A stretch of DNA of 64,000 nucleotides from JAFDXJ01 sp038257845 (GCA_038257845.1 JBBSQL010000001.1:62001-126000), one strand, 5' to 3'. Positions 44,653-53,667 are shown, numbered from the stretch's first letter. The notes: generated by a model not told the origin, from the sequence alone. Translations and numbers: made by a program.

Positions 44653-45108
44653 TTAACGGCCTTCTTTCATTTTTGAAACAGCACTATTTGCAGGTGCTGC
44701 ATTATCCGGCGCTTTGAAAGTCTCTCCATGAAATTTAATAACTTCTGTCATGCCATTATCAAAATATATGGTAACGAGTTTACTGAAATTTCCATCGGCA
44801 TATCCGCTGAAACCTAATTTCACCGCAAAAGTATCACCGGGTGCAAAAGGCCCTGCAGTCCAGACGGGTGTAGTGCATCCACAGGATTTTACTACGTCTT
44901 TAATGCCAATTGGTTTTGCAGAAATGTTTTTCATATTCACCGAATATTCTACCGGTTTGCCATAAGGGATTTTTCCAAAATCATGATCGAGTTCTGAAAA
45001 AGTGACCACTTTAGATACATCTGTTTCAGAAGTATCCTGGGTTGCTGTTTGAGCCCTGGAGGCGGAAAAAAGAAATAAAGCAGGTAGAATAAAAAGCCAT
45101 TTTTTCAT
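44653..45108 (-). CDS. DUF1573 domain-containing exported protein (longer paralog)
   Basis: A 151-residue protein with signal peptide (ending ASRAQ). The DUF1573 domain shows the LDHDFGKIPYGKPVEYSVNMKN opening, the VVKSCGCTTPVW CxC motif, and the later FSGYADGNFSKLVTIYF strand. A Lys-rich short tail follows. It heads the two-gene operon with the 44266 paralog; the two share the fold but have diverged well outside the CGCT motif. Confidence 0.9.
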   Translation of the reverse strand: MKKWLFILPALFLFSASRAQTATQDTSETDVSKVVTFSELDHDFGKIPYGKPVEYSVNMKNISAKPIGIKDVVKSCGCTTPVWTAGPFAPGDTFAVKLGFSGYADGNFSKLVTIYFDNGMTEVIKFHGETFKAPDNAAPANSAVSKMKEGR

Positions 45109-45272
45109 ACGATTGAGTTTTAATATTTTTTAATACAATTTCAATTTAGTCAAAGTTAAAGCAAAATAATGTTCTTTACTGGCATAAACCATTCCATTTT
45201 TGATAAATAGGAAATTTTTAATTACCCTTAGCATTTCAAAGTTCATTTAAAAACAATTGTTATTTTCGCCTT

Positions 45273-47663
45273 ATGGAAAATGAAATAGCCTCTACGCAGG
45301 AAAACAGAGAAATGCTGTCTTTTGATGGCTTTCGGGATGAAGTGCTTGCTGATTACGAAATAGCCTGTAAAAGCCGTGAAGTAAGTTTACTGGGCCGCAA
45401 AGAAGTGCTTACTGGGAAGGCAAAGTTTGGAATTTTTGGGGATGGCAAAGAACTTGCGCAAATAGCTATGGCTAAATTTTTTCAGCCGGGCGACTGGCGC
45501 TCCGGTTATTACCGCGATCAAACTTTTATGTTTGCTGCCGGCCTGCTTTCAGTCAAAGAATTTTTTGCGCAATTATATGCTGATCCGAATATAGAAAATG
45601 AACCCAATAGTTCGGGCAGGCAAATGGTAAGCCATTTTGCGACCTCCAATTATGATGCAAAAGGTGAATGGAGAAACCTGGCTGATTCAAAAAATATAGC
45701 GGCTGATATGGCGCCAACCGCGGGGCAGATGCCGCGGAGTATCGGCCTTGCTTTAGCATCAAAATTATTTCGCAAATCTTCGGTTTTGCAAAATTTTTCA
45801 TCGCTTTCCAATCATGGAAATGAAATTTGCTTTACCACGATTGGCGACGCTTCAACCAGTGAAGGGCATTTCTGGGAAACCATCAATGCAGCAGGCGTTC
45901 AGCAGGTTCCATTGGCAATTTTTATATGGGACGATGGCTATGGAATTTCTGTTCCTAAAAAATACCAGACAACGAAAGGATCTATTTCAGAGGCATTGAA
46001 AGGTTTCCAGAAAAAAGAGGGCACAAATGGCTTGGATATTTATAAAGCGAAGGGCTGGGATTATGCAGGCTTATGCGAAATTTTTGAGAATGGTTTAAGA
46101 AAAATGCGGGAAACCCATGTGCCTGCTGTATTCCATGTAGAAGAACTTACGCAACCCCAAGGGCATTCCACTTCCGGCAGTCATGAACGTTATAAGGACC
46201 AGGACAGGCTCACCTGGGAAAAAGAATGGGATTGCTTAGTAAAAATGAAAGAATGGATTCTTGCAAATCATATTGCGGGGGAAGAAGACCTTCAAAAAAT
46301 AGAAGCCAGTGCAAAGTCATCAGTACGGGAAGAAAAAAATATGGCCTGGGCAAATTACCTGGCACCGATTCAGGAAGAAGTTGAAAAGGCAACAGGTCTT
46401 ATACAGGCAATGACAGTCAATGATATGGATCTTTATTCAAGCTTACAAAATATTGCAAAGGAACTGTCAGCAAATAAGGAAGCTTTGAGAAGAGATGTAT
46501 TACATGCTTTGTCAACAGCAATTCAACTCACTGAAAACAGCGGGCAAAATGAAGCGCTTAAAAGTTATTATGAATTATTAAAGAGTAAGAATAAAGAATT
46601 ATTTAATTCAAATCTATTTGATGAAAGCCCGAAAAGCGCGCTAAAAAAAGTTGCAGTAGCGCCTCAATTTATAGATGATACCATGATCAATGGCTTTGAA
46701 GTGTTGAATAAATATTTTGAAGAATTATTTGCGCAAAATCCCAAAGTTGTTGCATTTGGGGAGGATGTTGGCTTTATTGGTGACGTAAACCAGGGCTTTG
46801 CCGGTTTACAGGAAAAATTTGGTGAAGAAAGAATTTTTGATTGCGGTATTCGTGAGCTTACTATTATGGGACAAGGGATTGGCCTTGCACTTCGTGGTTT
46901 GAGACCGATCGCAGAAATACAATACCTGGATTATTTATTATATGGCTTACAACCTCTTTCGGATGATGTATCCACCTTGCAATTCCGAACCAATGGCCGA
47001 CAGGCCTGTCCGCTGATCGTACGTACCCGTGGTCACCGCCTGGAAGGCATCTGGCATAGCGGATCACCCATGGGTATGATCATAAATGCCTTACGCGGTA
47101 TGCGGATATGTGTGCCCAGAAATATGGTACAGGCTGCCGGGATGTATAATACTTTGCTCGCCAGCAATGATCCGGGTTTAGTGATTGAATGCCTGAATGG
47201 TTATCGCCTGAAAGAAAAATTACCTTCCAATTTATTGGAATTTTCTACGCCATTGGGCATACCTGAAATTTTGCGTGAAGGTGAAGACATTACGATCGTT
47301 TCCTATGGTTCTACCTTGCGAATTATTGAAGAAGCGTTGGACCAGCCGGCCCTCAAAAATATCAGTTGTGAATTGATAGATGTACAGACTTTATTGCCTT
47401 TTGATATTCATCATTCGATTTTGGAATCATTGAAAAAAACAAGCCGGATTATTTTTATTGATGAAGATGTGCCTGGTGGAGCTACGGGATATATGTTTCA
47501 ACAAGTAATGGAAGTTCAGGGTGGCTATAAGTTGCTGGATGCAGCGCCCAAAACACTTACGGGACAATCACACAGGCCGGCGTATGGAAGTGACGGGGAT
47601 TATTTCAGTAAGCCAAATGTGGAAACAATTACAGAAGCCATTCTTTCTTTAGCGAAAGAATAG
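45273..47663 (+). CDS. 2-oxoacid dehydrogenase E1, fused alpha and beta subunits
   Basis: A 796-residue thiamine-diphosphate enzyme in which the E1 alpha (residues 1-about 350) and E1 beta (about 470-796) chains are joined by a helical linker. The ThDP motif is GDASTSEGHFWE...DDGYGIS (residues 191-230). The beta part has the VVAFGEDVGFIGDVNQGF start, the FDCGIRELTIMGQGIGLAL block and the VRTRGHRLEGIWHSGS segment. In this phylum such fusions are usually annotated as branched-chain 2-oxoisovalerate or pyruvate dehydrogenase E1; the true substrate is not certain. E2 and E3 are not nearby. LipA at 16204 would supply lipoyl E2. Confidence 0.93.
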   Translation: MENEIASTQENREMLSFDGFRDEVLADYEIACKSREVSLLGRKEVLTGKAKFGIFGDGKELAQIAMAKFFQPGDWRSGYYRDQTFMFAAGLLSVKEFFAQLYADPNIENEPNSSGRQMVSHFATSNYDAKGEWRNLADSKNIAADMAPTAGQMPRSIGLALASKLFRKSSVLQNFSSLSNHGNEICFTTIGDASTSEGHFWETINAAGVQQVPLAIFIWDDGYGISVPKKYQTTKGSISEALKGFQKKEGTNGLDIYKAKGWDYAGLCEIFENGLRKMRETHVPAVFHVEELTQPQGHSTSGSHERYKDQDRLTWEKEWDCLVKMKEWILANHIAGEEDLQKIEASAKSSVREEKNMAWANYLAPIQEEVEKATGLIQAMTVNDMDLYSSLQNIAKELSANKEALRRDVLHALSTAIQLTENSGQNEALKSYYELLKSKNKELFNSNLFDESPKSALKKVAVAPQFIDDTMINGFEVLNKYFEELFAQNPKVVAFGEDVGFIGDVNQGFAGLQEKFGEERIFDCGIRELTIMGQGIGLALRGLRPIAEIQYLDYLLYGLQPLSDDVSTLQFRTNGRQACPLIVRTRGHRLEGIWHSGSPMGMIINALRGMRICVPRNMVQAAGMYNTLLASNDPGLVIECLNGYRLKEKLPSNLLEFSTPLGIPEILREGEDITIVSYGSTLRIIEEALDQPALKNISCELIDVQTLLPFDIHHSILESLKKTSRIIFIDEDVPGGATGYMFQQVMEVQGGYKLLDAAPKTLTGQSHRPAYGSDGDYFSKPNVETITEAILSLAKE

Positions 47664-47670
47664 GAATTAT

Positions 47671-48357
47671 TTAAGCAGTTATAATTTCCCTGGCCCATTC
47701 CATTACTATTTTTAATTCATATTCAAGGCTGAGATTTGAATTATCCAATATGCGTGCATCTTCAGCTTTTCTTAAAGGGCTGACAGCACGATGGCTGTCC
47801 GTGTAATCTCTCTGTTCAATATTCGACCTGACTTCTTCAAAAGAAATTTCAGGGGATTTTATTTTCAATTCATCATAACGGCGTTGAACCCTGGTTTGCA
47901 TATCTGCAGTGAGAAAAATTTTTAGTTCTGCCTGCGGAAAAACAGTTGTTCCAATATCTCTTCCATCCATGACGATGCCTTTTTGTGTGCCCATTTTTCT
48001 TTGCTGGTTTACAGCAAATTCGCGAACTGAAGCAATCGCTGCAACTTTACTCACCTGTTCACTTATCCGCATTTCCCTGATAAGTGTTTCTACATTTTCA
48101 TCATTCAAAAGCACATCGCTTTTTTTAGTGCCGGGAGTCTTTAAAAAAGATAAATCAATTTCAGCTAATGCTTTTTTTACATCTTCTGCTTTTTGGATAT
48201 CAATATTTTTGCGAAGAAAATAAAGTGTGATGGCCCTGTACATGGCGCCGCTGTCAATAAATATGTAATCCAGTGCCTGTGCGAGTTCCAGGGCCAAAGT
48301 ACTTTTGCCGCAGGATGAATAGCCGTCAATCGTGATGATGATTTTTTTATCTTTCAT
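47671..48357 (-). CDS. cmk: Cytidylate kinase
   Basis: A 228-residue CMP/dCMP kinase. P-loop GYSSCGKSTLA near residue 10, the IDSGAMYRA segment, DGRDIGTTVFP (the NMP site) and a SPEISFEEV/QRDYTDSHR...SPLRKAEDA C-terminal block, all typical. I take the ATG at 48357: the promoter -7 element at 48366-48373 overlaps the TTG that would start a four-residue longer protein. The gene lies directly downstream of the lolA terminator but has its own promoter. Confidence 0.96.
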   Translation of the reverse strand: MKDKKIIITIDGYSSCGKSTLALELAQALDYIFIDSGAMYRAITLYFLRKNIDIQKAEDVKKALAEIDLSFLKTPGTKKSDVLLNDENVETLIREMRISEQVSKVAAIASVREFAVNQQRKMGTQKGIVMDGRDIGTTVFPQAELKIFLTADMQTRVQRRYDELKIKSPEISFEEVRSNIEQRDYTDSHRAVSPLRKAEDARILDNSNLSLEYELKIVMEWAREIITA

Positions 48358-48365
48358 GTAAAAAA

Positions 48366-48396
48366 ACAAAAATACTCAAAAAAAAACTGTCCTCAA
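48366..48396 (-). promoter_or_regulatory. Promoter for cmk with exact consensus elements
   Basis: On the minus strand TTTG (48396-48393), 19 bases, then TATTTTTG (48373-48366): a full match to the Bacteroidota sigma-A-type consensus. The ATG follows eight bases later, so the mRNA has almost no leader. It overlaps the terminator of lolA. Confidence 0.8.
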
Positions 48397-48407
48397 ATTG
48401 AAGGCAG
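48376..48407 (-). terminator. Terminator of lolA, overlapping the cmk promoter
   Basis: Minus-strand ACTGCCTTC and GAGGACAGT (one mismatch and one G-U pair) with a following T-run. Confidence 0.6.
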
Positions 48408-48427
48408 TCTTTCGTTGTGTGTTCTTA

Positions 48428-49069
48428 TTATTGTGAAACTACTTCTACACCCGGATGCTTTGATGCATCAAAAACAAATTTGCTGTCCGGTAAAGATGCG
48501 TTGGTATTAATATTAGAAAGTGTAAACTCAATTGTATTATCAGATTTATCCAAAATACGCGCTTTAGTAACCAGGTTTTTGGATTTATTTACAAAGATGT
48601 TTACCTGCTTGAAATTTTTTCTTTTATCCACTGGTATTAATTGAATCTCATAGTAATCTCCCGCGGAAGAAATAAGTTTATAAGTAAAATCTTTATCGTA
48701 AAAATCAGATAAGAATTTTTGAGGCGTTAATGCATTGTCATCTGAGGCATCTACATTTTGCACGGTCACTTCATCATCGCCATTGTAGTTCCAGGTTTTG
48801 GAACCATTGGAAAAAATTTCATTGTCGCCCTGTTTAATATAATATTTATTTCCTTTTACATACAACATACCATTTACACTACCTTTTTTATTTTTATTCC
48901 TGTCGGTAGTTGTATAGGTAAAGGAAGCGCTTAAAGCAGAGATTGATTTTATTTTACTGCTGACCTTATCGAGGACTTTTTTTGCATTGGCATCATTCTG
49001 AGCAAAACTGCTGTTACAGAAACTGATCGCTGAAATGAACATTAAACTTGTAATAATTTTCTTCATCAT
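48428..49069 (-). CDS. lolA: Outer-membrane lipoprotein carrier protein LolA
   Basis: A 213-residue protein with a signal peptide (ending SSFAQ). The mature part is the LolA/LolB barrel-like fold: KVSSKIKSISALSASFTYTTT, the GMLYVKGNKYYIKQGDNEIFSNGSKTWNYNGDDEVTVQ block, and the SDNTIEFTLSNINTN strand. LolA carries lipoproteins across the periplasm, so it serves the lipoproteins of this window. An ATG-ATG pair makes the exact start uncertain by one residue. Confidence 0.93.
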   Translation of the reverse strand: MMKKIITSLMFISAISFCNSSFAQNDANAKKVLDKVSSKIKSISALSASFTYTTTDRNKNKKGSVNGMLYVKGNKYYIKQGDNEIFSNGSKTWNYNGDDEVTVQNVDASDDNALTPQKFLSDFYDKDFTYKLISSAGDYYEIQLIPVDKRKNFKQVNIFVNKSKNLVTKARILDKSDNTIEFTLSNINTNASLPDSKFVFDASKHPGVEVVSQ

Positions 49070-49230
49070 TTTTTTATTGTTGAATAAGTAAGAATTGAAT
49101 TTCTCTCAATGGTTTATTCAATTTTGTTGCCCAAAATGAGATTTTATGAATAAACCAATGGTTTTTATATTTTTATTAACTGATTTACATGAGATTAGAA
49201 AATAATGCAGATTAATTTGCCCGAATATCT

Positions 49231-49238
49231 TAATTTTG
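49231..49238 (+). promoter_or_regulatory. -7 element before bamD
   Basis: TAATTTTG, an exact TAnnTTTG match, eight bases before the bamD ATG. The ATG at 49205 lies upstream of it, supporting 49247 as the true start. Confidence 0.45.
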
Positions 49239-49246
49239 CACACTTT

Positions 49247-50077
49247 ATGAAAATTTTCCTTCAAGTTTTTGTGGCTGCCTTTTTCCTTGCTTCCTGTTCC
49301 AGTTCTGCAAAACTGGGAAAAGTTTTGAAGAACAAGGATAAAGAGTATAAATTAAAAATGGCTGAGCAATATTATGCTCAAAAAAAATATTACCAGGCGC
49401 AAACAGTATATGAAGACATTCTTCCTTTATATAAAGGTGATACGCGATATGAAGATATGTTTTATAAATACGCTTACAGTATTTACAACCAGGGATTTTA
49501 TTTAAATGCCAGCGACCTTTTTAAAACCTATACTGAAAATTTTCCGAACAGCAACCGGCTGGAGGAAATGGAATATATGCGTGCATACTCATTTTATAAG
49601 TTATCGCCCAAAGTAGAACTCGACCAGGCAAATACATATAAAGCTATGTCGCTCATGCAGGCATTTATCAATACACATCCTCAGTCACCGCGTGTGAAAG
49701 ATGCTTCGGGCATCATTGATCTTTGTCATGAGAAGCTGGAATTGAAAGATTATCTGGGCGCCAATTTATATTATAATCTCGGATATTATAAAGCTGCTGC
49801 CATTTCCTTAACCACTTTACTCAGTAATTATCCTGACTCAAAAATTGGCGATCAGTATGAAATTGAGGTGATCAGGTCGTATTATAAGTATGCTGAAAAT
49901 AGTTATCCAAACAGGCAGGTAGAGCGCTTCGAAAAAGTTATTTCAGAAGCCTCAGAATTTAAAGACCGTTTTCCTGACAGCAAATTAGCAGCACAAGCAG
50001 ACGATTTTAAAACTCAAGCACAAAATAAAATAAATCAATTACAAAATGAACAAACTAAGACGGCAATCAAGCAGTAA
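49247..50077 (+). CDS. bamD: Outer-membrane protein assembly lipoprotein BamD
   Basis: A 276-residue lipoprotein of the BAM complex, which inserts beta-barrel proteins into the outer membrane. Signal ends FFLASC with Cys16. Tetratricopeptide-like repeats follow: YEDMFYKYAYSIYNQG, the LFKTYTENFPNSNRLEEMEYMRAYSFYKLSP block and an AISLTTLLSNYPDSKIGDQYEIEV helix pair. The ATG at 49247 puts the signal peptide at the N-terminus. It overlaps rpoZ by 32 bases and heads the cluster. Confidence 0.94.
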   Translation: MKIFLQVFVAAFFLASCSSSAKLGKVLKNKDKEYKLKMAEQYYAQKKYYQAQTVYEDILPLYKGDTRYEDMFYKYAYSIYNQGFYLNASDLFKTYTENFPNSNRLEEMEYMRAYSFYKLSPKVELDQANTYKAMSLMQAFINTHPQSPRVKDASGIIDLCHEKLELKDYLGANLYYNLGYYKAAAISLTTLLSNYPDSKIGDQYEIEVIRSYYKYAENSYPNRQVERFEKVISEASEFKDRFPDSKLAAQADDFKTQAQNKINQLQNEQTKTAIKQ

Positions 50078-50387
50078 TACGCAAAGTGTTATTGAAGCGA
50101 AGAACCTGGCTGATATAAAGAATAAAACAGGGAACTTATATGAATCCATCAATATCATCGCGAAGCGTTCTAACCAGATCAATATTTCCGTGAAGGAAGA
50201 ATTGCATAATAAACTGGAAGAATTTGCCAGCCATACTGATACACTGGAAGAAATTCATGAAAATAAAGAGCAGATAGAAATTTCTAAGGCGTATGAAAAA
50301 ATGCCGAACCCGGCAATTCTGGCTACACAGGAATTTATGGAAGATAAAATATATTACCGGAAAAATGATGATGACCTGTTCCGTTAA
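50046..50387 (+). CDS. rpoZ: RNA polymerase omega subunit (Bacteroidota type)
   Basis: A 113-residue protein. In Bacteroidota, the omega subunit follows bamD with overlapping ends, as here. The segment GNLYESINIIAKRSNQI matches the N-terminal omega helix that contacts the beta-prime C-terminus in RpoZ. The rest is an acidic helical C-terminal extension seen in this phylum. Its start codon lies inside bamD, so translation is coupled. Confidence 0.88.
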   Translation: MNKLRRQSSSNTQSVIEAKNLADIKNKTGNLYESINIIAKRSNQINISVKEELHNKLEEFASHTDTLEEIHENKEQIEISKAYEKMPNPAILATQEFMEDKIYYRKNDDDLFR

Positions 50388-50417
50388 TTGAATTCTCTTT
50401 ATTTTTAAAAAACATTT

Positions 50418-50446
50418 AAACGGCAGTTCTACTGTCGTTTTTTATT
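50418..50446 (+). terminator. Intrinsic terminator between rpoZ and coaBC
   Basis: AAACGGCAG/CTGTCGTTT stem (one G-U pair) with a five-base loop and a T-run right before coaBC. It probably ends the bamD-rpoZ transcript or attenuates read-through. Confidence 0.8.
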
Positions 50447-50480
50447 ACTTTTAATCAATTTTTATAAAGACATTGATTAC

Positions 50481-51677
50481 ATGCTGAAAGGTAAAAAAAT
50501 TTTAATCGGGATAACAGGAAGCATCGCGGCTTATAAAATAATTTTATTGGTGCGTATGCTCATGAAAGAAGGCGCCGAAATTAAAATTGTGATGACACCT
50601 GCAGCCACCAATTTTGTCTCACCACTTGTTTTATCCACGCTTATTCAGGATAAAGTGGCGATTGATTTTTTCAGTGAAAATACCTGGGCAAATCATGTAA
50701 TGCTGGGCCGGTGGGCTGACGTTTTTTTAATTGCACCGCTCAGCGTGAACACGCTTTCCAAAATGGCGAATGGTCAATGTGATAATCTTTTACTGGCAGT
50801 GTACCTGTCTGCGACATGTCCTGTGGTGATTGCACCCGGCATGGATGAAGATATGTGGTTGCACCCGGCAACGGCTAAAAATATTGACACTTTAAAATCT
50901 TATGGAAATCATGTTATCCCGGTGGAAAAGGGTTTCCTGGCCAGCGGCTTGCAGGGTGAAGGTAGAATGGCCGAACCCGACAATATTCATTTATACTTAA
51001 AAGAAAATTTCTTCAGGGGAAAACAACTCGAAGGAAAAAAAGTGCTCATTACTGCCGGCCCCACATACGAGGTGATAGATCCTGTACGTTTTATAGGAAA
51101 TCATTCATCAGGTAAAATGGGTTATGCACTGGCAGATGTGTTTTATGAAAATGGGGCGGATGTTACACTTTTTTCCGGGCCTGTGCAGATTCATAAAACA
51201 TATAATGGCATCAATTTGATTTCCCTGCAATCTGCTGCTGAAATGTATAATGCCTGTAATGATATTTTTGAAAATATGGATATTGCGGTGATGTGTGCTG
51301 CTGTGGCAGATTTCAAAGCGGAATCTGTAAGTAAAGAAAAAATAAAGAAAAAAAATGAGGACATTCAGTTGCAATTAACGCCCACAAAAGACATTTTAAA
51401 ATCACTTGGTAAAATAAAAAAGCCCGGCCAGTTGCTCGTTGGGTTTGCACTCGAAACAGAACATGAAAAAGCAAATGCATTCAAAAAATTAAAAGCAAAA
51501 AATGCAGACCTGATCATTTTGAATTCATTGCGTGATGCAGGCGCCGGTTTTGGTACAGATACAAATGTTGTTACAGTTATTGATACATTTGGTGAAGAAA
51601 CGGCGATACCGCTTGCCTCAAAAAAAGAAGTGGCGGAAAAAATTGTAAAAATTATTATACAAAAAATACATGCTTAA
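50481..51677 (+). CDS. coaBC: Bifunctional phosphopantothenoylcysteine decarboxylase/phosphopantothenate-cysteine ligase
   Basis: A 398-residue two-domain enzyme of coenzyme A biosynthesis. The N-terminal CoaC flavoprotein domain has GITGSIAAYK at residues 10-19, catalytic His72 in TWANHVMLG, and the PGMDEDMW motif. The C-terminal CoaB domain begins near residue 180 with KVLITAGPTYEVIDPVR and carries the AAVADF and LVGFALETE motifs. Length is normal. It overlaps the next gene by eight bases. Confidence 0.97.
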   Translation: MLKGKKILIGITGSIAAYKIILLVRMLMKEGAEIKIVMTPAATNFVSPLVLSTLIQDKVAIDFFSENTWANHVMLGRWADVFLIAPLSVNTLSKMANGQCDNLLLAVYLSATCPVVIAPGMDEDMWLHPATAKNIDTLKSYGNHVIPVEKGFLASGLQGEGRMAEPDNIHLYLKENFFRGKQLEGKKVLITAGPTYEVIDPVRFIGNHSSGKMGYALADVFYENGADVTLFSGPVQIHKTYNGINLISLQSAAEMYNACNDIFENMDIAVMCAAVADFKAESVSKEKIKKKNEDIQLQLTPTKDILKSLGKIKKPGQLLVGFALETEHEKANAFKKLKAKNADLIILNSLRDAGAGFGTDTNVVTVIDTFGEETAIPLASKKEVAEKIVKIIIQKIHA

Positions 51678-52590
51678 AAAAATTATTGCGCTTTTATTTA
51701 TTTCATTATCATTCAATGCAGTTCATTCCCAGGAGTTGCAGGCCAGGGTGAGCGTTTTGGCACAGCAAATCGGTACATCGGTAAATCCAAAAATTTTCAC
51801 GACCCTGCAAACACAATTGACCGATTTGATCAATAACAGGCGATGGAGCAAATTCACCTTTCAGCCACAGGAAAAAATTCAATGCAGTTTTTTACTGAAT
51901 ATCACCAGTATCGTGGAGGATAATGTATATAAAGCGACACTGACTGTACAGGCTGCGCGGCCTGTGTATAATGCGTCCTATCAATCTGCATTAATAAATT
52001 ACCAGGATGCCGATCTTACTTTTAAATATATAGAGTACCAGCCCGTGGAATTCAACGAAAACCGTGTACAGGGCACAGATCCTTTAAGCGGTAACTTAAC
52101 GGCTACAATTGCTTTTTATATTTATACAATATTGGGCCTCGACTTCGATTCATTTTCACCAAAAGGCGGACAGGCATTTTTTCAATCGGCACAGAATATT
52201 GTAACGAATGCACCTGATTCAAGAAATATCAGTGGCTGGAAATCTTTTGACGGAAGCAGGAACAGGTATTGGCTTTCATCTAATTTAAACGATGTAAAAT
52301 ATAATATCATTCATGATATTTTTTATACGTATTATCGCTCAGGCTTAGATATTTTATACTCGGATGAAATAGCAGCACGGGAAAAAATCTTAGACGCGCT
52401 TACAAAATTGCAGAGCTTTGGCAGGGAAAATCCGGGCACCATGATTCCATCTTTTTTTATCCAAAACAGGTCAGATGAACTGGTGGGTATTTTTGCCAAA
52501 GCAGACCCGATGACAAAAGCAAAAGCGCTGCAACTATTATTGCAACTGGATATTGGAAACAGTGATAAATATAATGCCGCCTTGAAATAA
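51670..52590 (+). CDS. DUF4835 family exported protein
   Basis: A 306-residue protein with a signal peptide (ending NAVHSQE). The LQARVSVLAQQIG start, the LTDLINNRRWSKFTFQPQEKIQC block and the Phe/Tyr-rich middle are those of DUF4835, a Bacteroidota-specific family found next to coaBC. Function unknown; the location between envelope (bamD) and CoA genes is conserved. The start overlaps coaBC by eight bases and the stop overlaps the next start by one base, so the genes are translationally coupled. Confidence 0.92.
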   Translation: MLKKIIALLFISLSFNAVHSQELQARVSVLAQQIGTSVNPKIFTTLQTQLTDLINNRRWSKFTFQPQEKIQCSFLLNITSIVEDNVYKATLTVQAARPVYNASYQSALINYQDADLTFKYIEYQPVEFNENRVQGTDPLSGNLTATIAFYIYTILGLDFDSFSPKGGQAFFQSAQNIVTNAPDSRNISGWKSFDGSRNRYWLSSNLNDVKYNIIHDIFYTYYRSGLDILYSDEIAAREKILDALTKLQSFGRENPGTMIPSFFIQNRSDELVGIFAKADPMTKAKALQLLLQLDIGNSDKYNAALK

Positions 52591-52940
52591 TGAAATTTAT
52601 CCTCTTTATTTTTTTAATGGTTTTCTTTTTTGCATGCAATTCAGACAAGCAAATGCCGGCAGATGTATTGCCCGTAGATAGTATGAAAGTAATTGTTTGG
52701 GATTTGATGCAGGGCGGCGAACTGGCATCCATTCAATACCCCGGTTATAAAGATAGTTTCAATAAAAAATCCATGATGTTGTTTGAAAAAATTTTAGCAG
52801 GCCATGGCCTGGATAAAAATTCTTTTTTCAAAAGTTTCGATTATTATGGACAAAATCCGGATAAAAATAAAATTTTATTTGACTCTATCCAGGCTTATGC
52901 AAACCGCCAACGTATCAATATTTATAATGAAGCAAAATAA
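52590..52940 (+). CDS. DUF4296 domain-containing lipoprotein
   Basis: A 116-residue protein with a lipoprotein signal (MVFFFACN, Cys16). The rest, with PADVLPVDSMKVIVWDLMQG and the SFFKSFDYYGQNPDKNKILFDSI helix region, fits DUF4296, a small exported family of Bacteroidota with no known role. It takes the place that recN often holds after DUF4835 in related genomes. It starts on the stop codon of the upstream gene (ATAATG). Confidence 0.85.
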   Translation: MKFILFIFLMVFFFACNSDKQMPADVLPVDSMKVIVWDLMQGGELASIQYPGYKDSFNKKSMMLFEKILAGHGLDKNSFFKSFDYYGQNPDKNKILFDSIQAYANRQRINIYNEAK

Positions 52941-52946
52941 TTCTTA

Positions 52947-53606
52947 TCAGGTTGTGCTGGTATAATTTTCTTCAATAATTTTATTGATCAAATTTGAAAT
53001 TTCTTCTGCCTGGTTGATGATCATTAAATGCGAACCTCCTTTTATTTCATAATCCCAATGCACATTTTTGTGCGGGATGATATTGTCAGTTGTACCATGA
53101 ATATTGAAACTATTCGGAGGTGCAACTTTATTTTTCCAGTCAATCATTGAATCCAGCGCCCAGTTATTAAATGCCTTATCACTTTTTTCAATGATCTTTC
53201 TATATATTTTTTTTGTTGCAGGTGTATCTGCGCCAAACAAAGCGGATAAATGCTGCATGACCCATTTTTGCAATTTCCCCGGGGCCCATTTATAAATTGG
53301 AAAATATTTTCCCCAGCCAAACGTAACAGGAAATTCGCTTTTTAGTTTCACAGAAGAAACCAGGATAGATAAAATGTTGGGAAATTTTTTTGCAATTTCT
53401 GTGGCTAACATTCCTCCGAATGACATACCAATGATTACTCCATCTCCTGGTATATATGCATTTTTAAAACGAATCGCGTAGTCTTCTAATGATTCATTTT
53501 TCAAAGGCTTGAGCCAGTGTAGAAAAACAGGTGTTGCATTTTTTATTTTTAGAAATTGAAAAACAGTTTCATCAGCGCCTAACCCGGAAATATAATAGAC
53601 ATTCAT
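52947..53606 (-). CDS. Alpha/beta hydrolase family protein
   Basis: A 219-residue alpha/beta hydrolase. The YYISGLGADETVFQFL opening holds the oxyanion strand, the nucleophile elbow is GMSFGGM with Ser near residue 64, and the catalytic His is in the late GSHLMIINQ segment (near residue 195); the Asp is in the FNIHGTTDNIIP loop. No signal peptide. The substrate is unknown. It is convergent with the DUF4296 gene. Confidence 0.85.
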   Translation of the reverse strand: MNVYYISGLGADETVFQFLKIKNATPVFLHWLKPLKNESLEDYAIRFKNAYIPGDGVIIGMSFGGMLATEIAKKFPNILSILVSSVKLKSEFPVTFGWGKYFPIYKWAPGKLQKWVMQHLSALFGADTPATKKIYRKIIEKSDKAFNNWALDSMIDWKNKVAPPNSFNIHGTTDNIIPHKNVHWDYEIKGGSHLMIINQAEEISNLINKIIEENYTSTT

Positions 53607-53667
53607 AAAATAGATTCCCTTATTTCAATTTTAAAAGTACAGCACAACTTAAACAACTTCATTAAAA

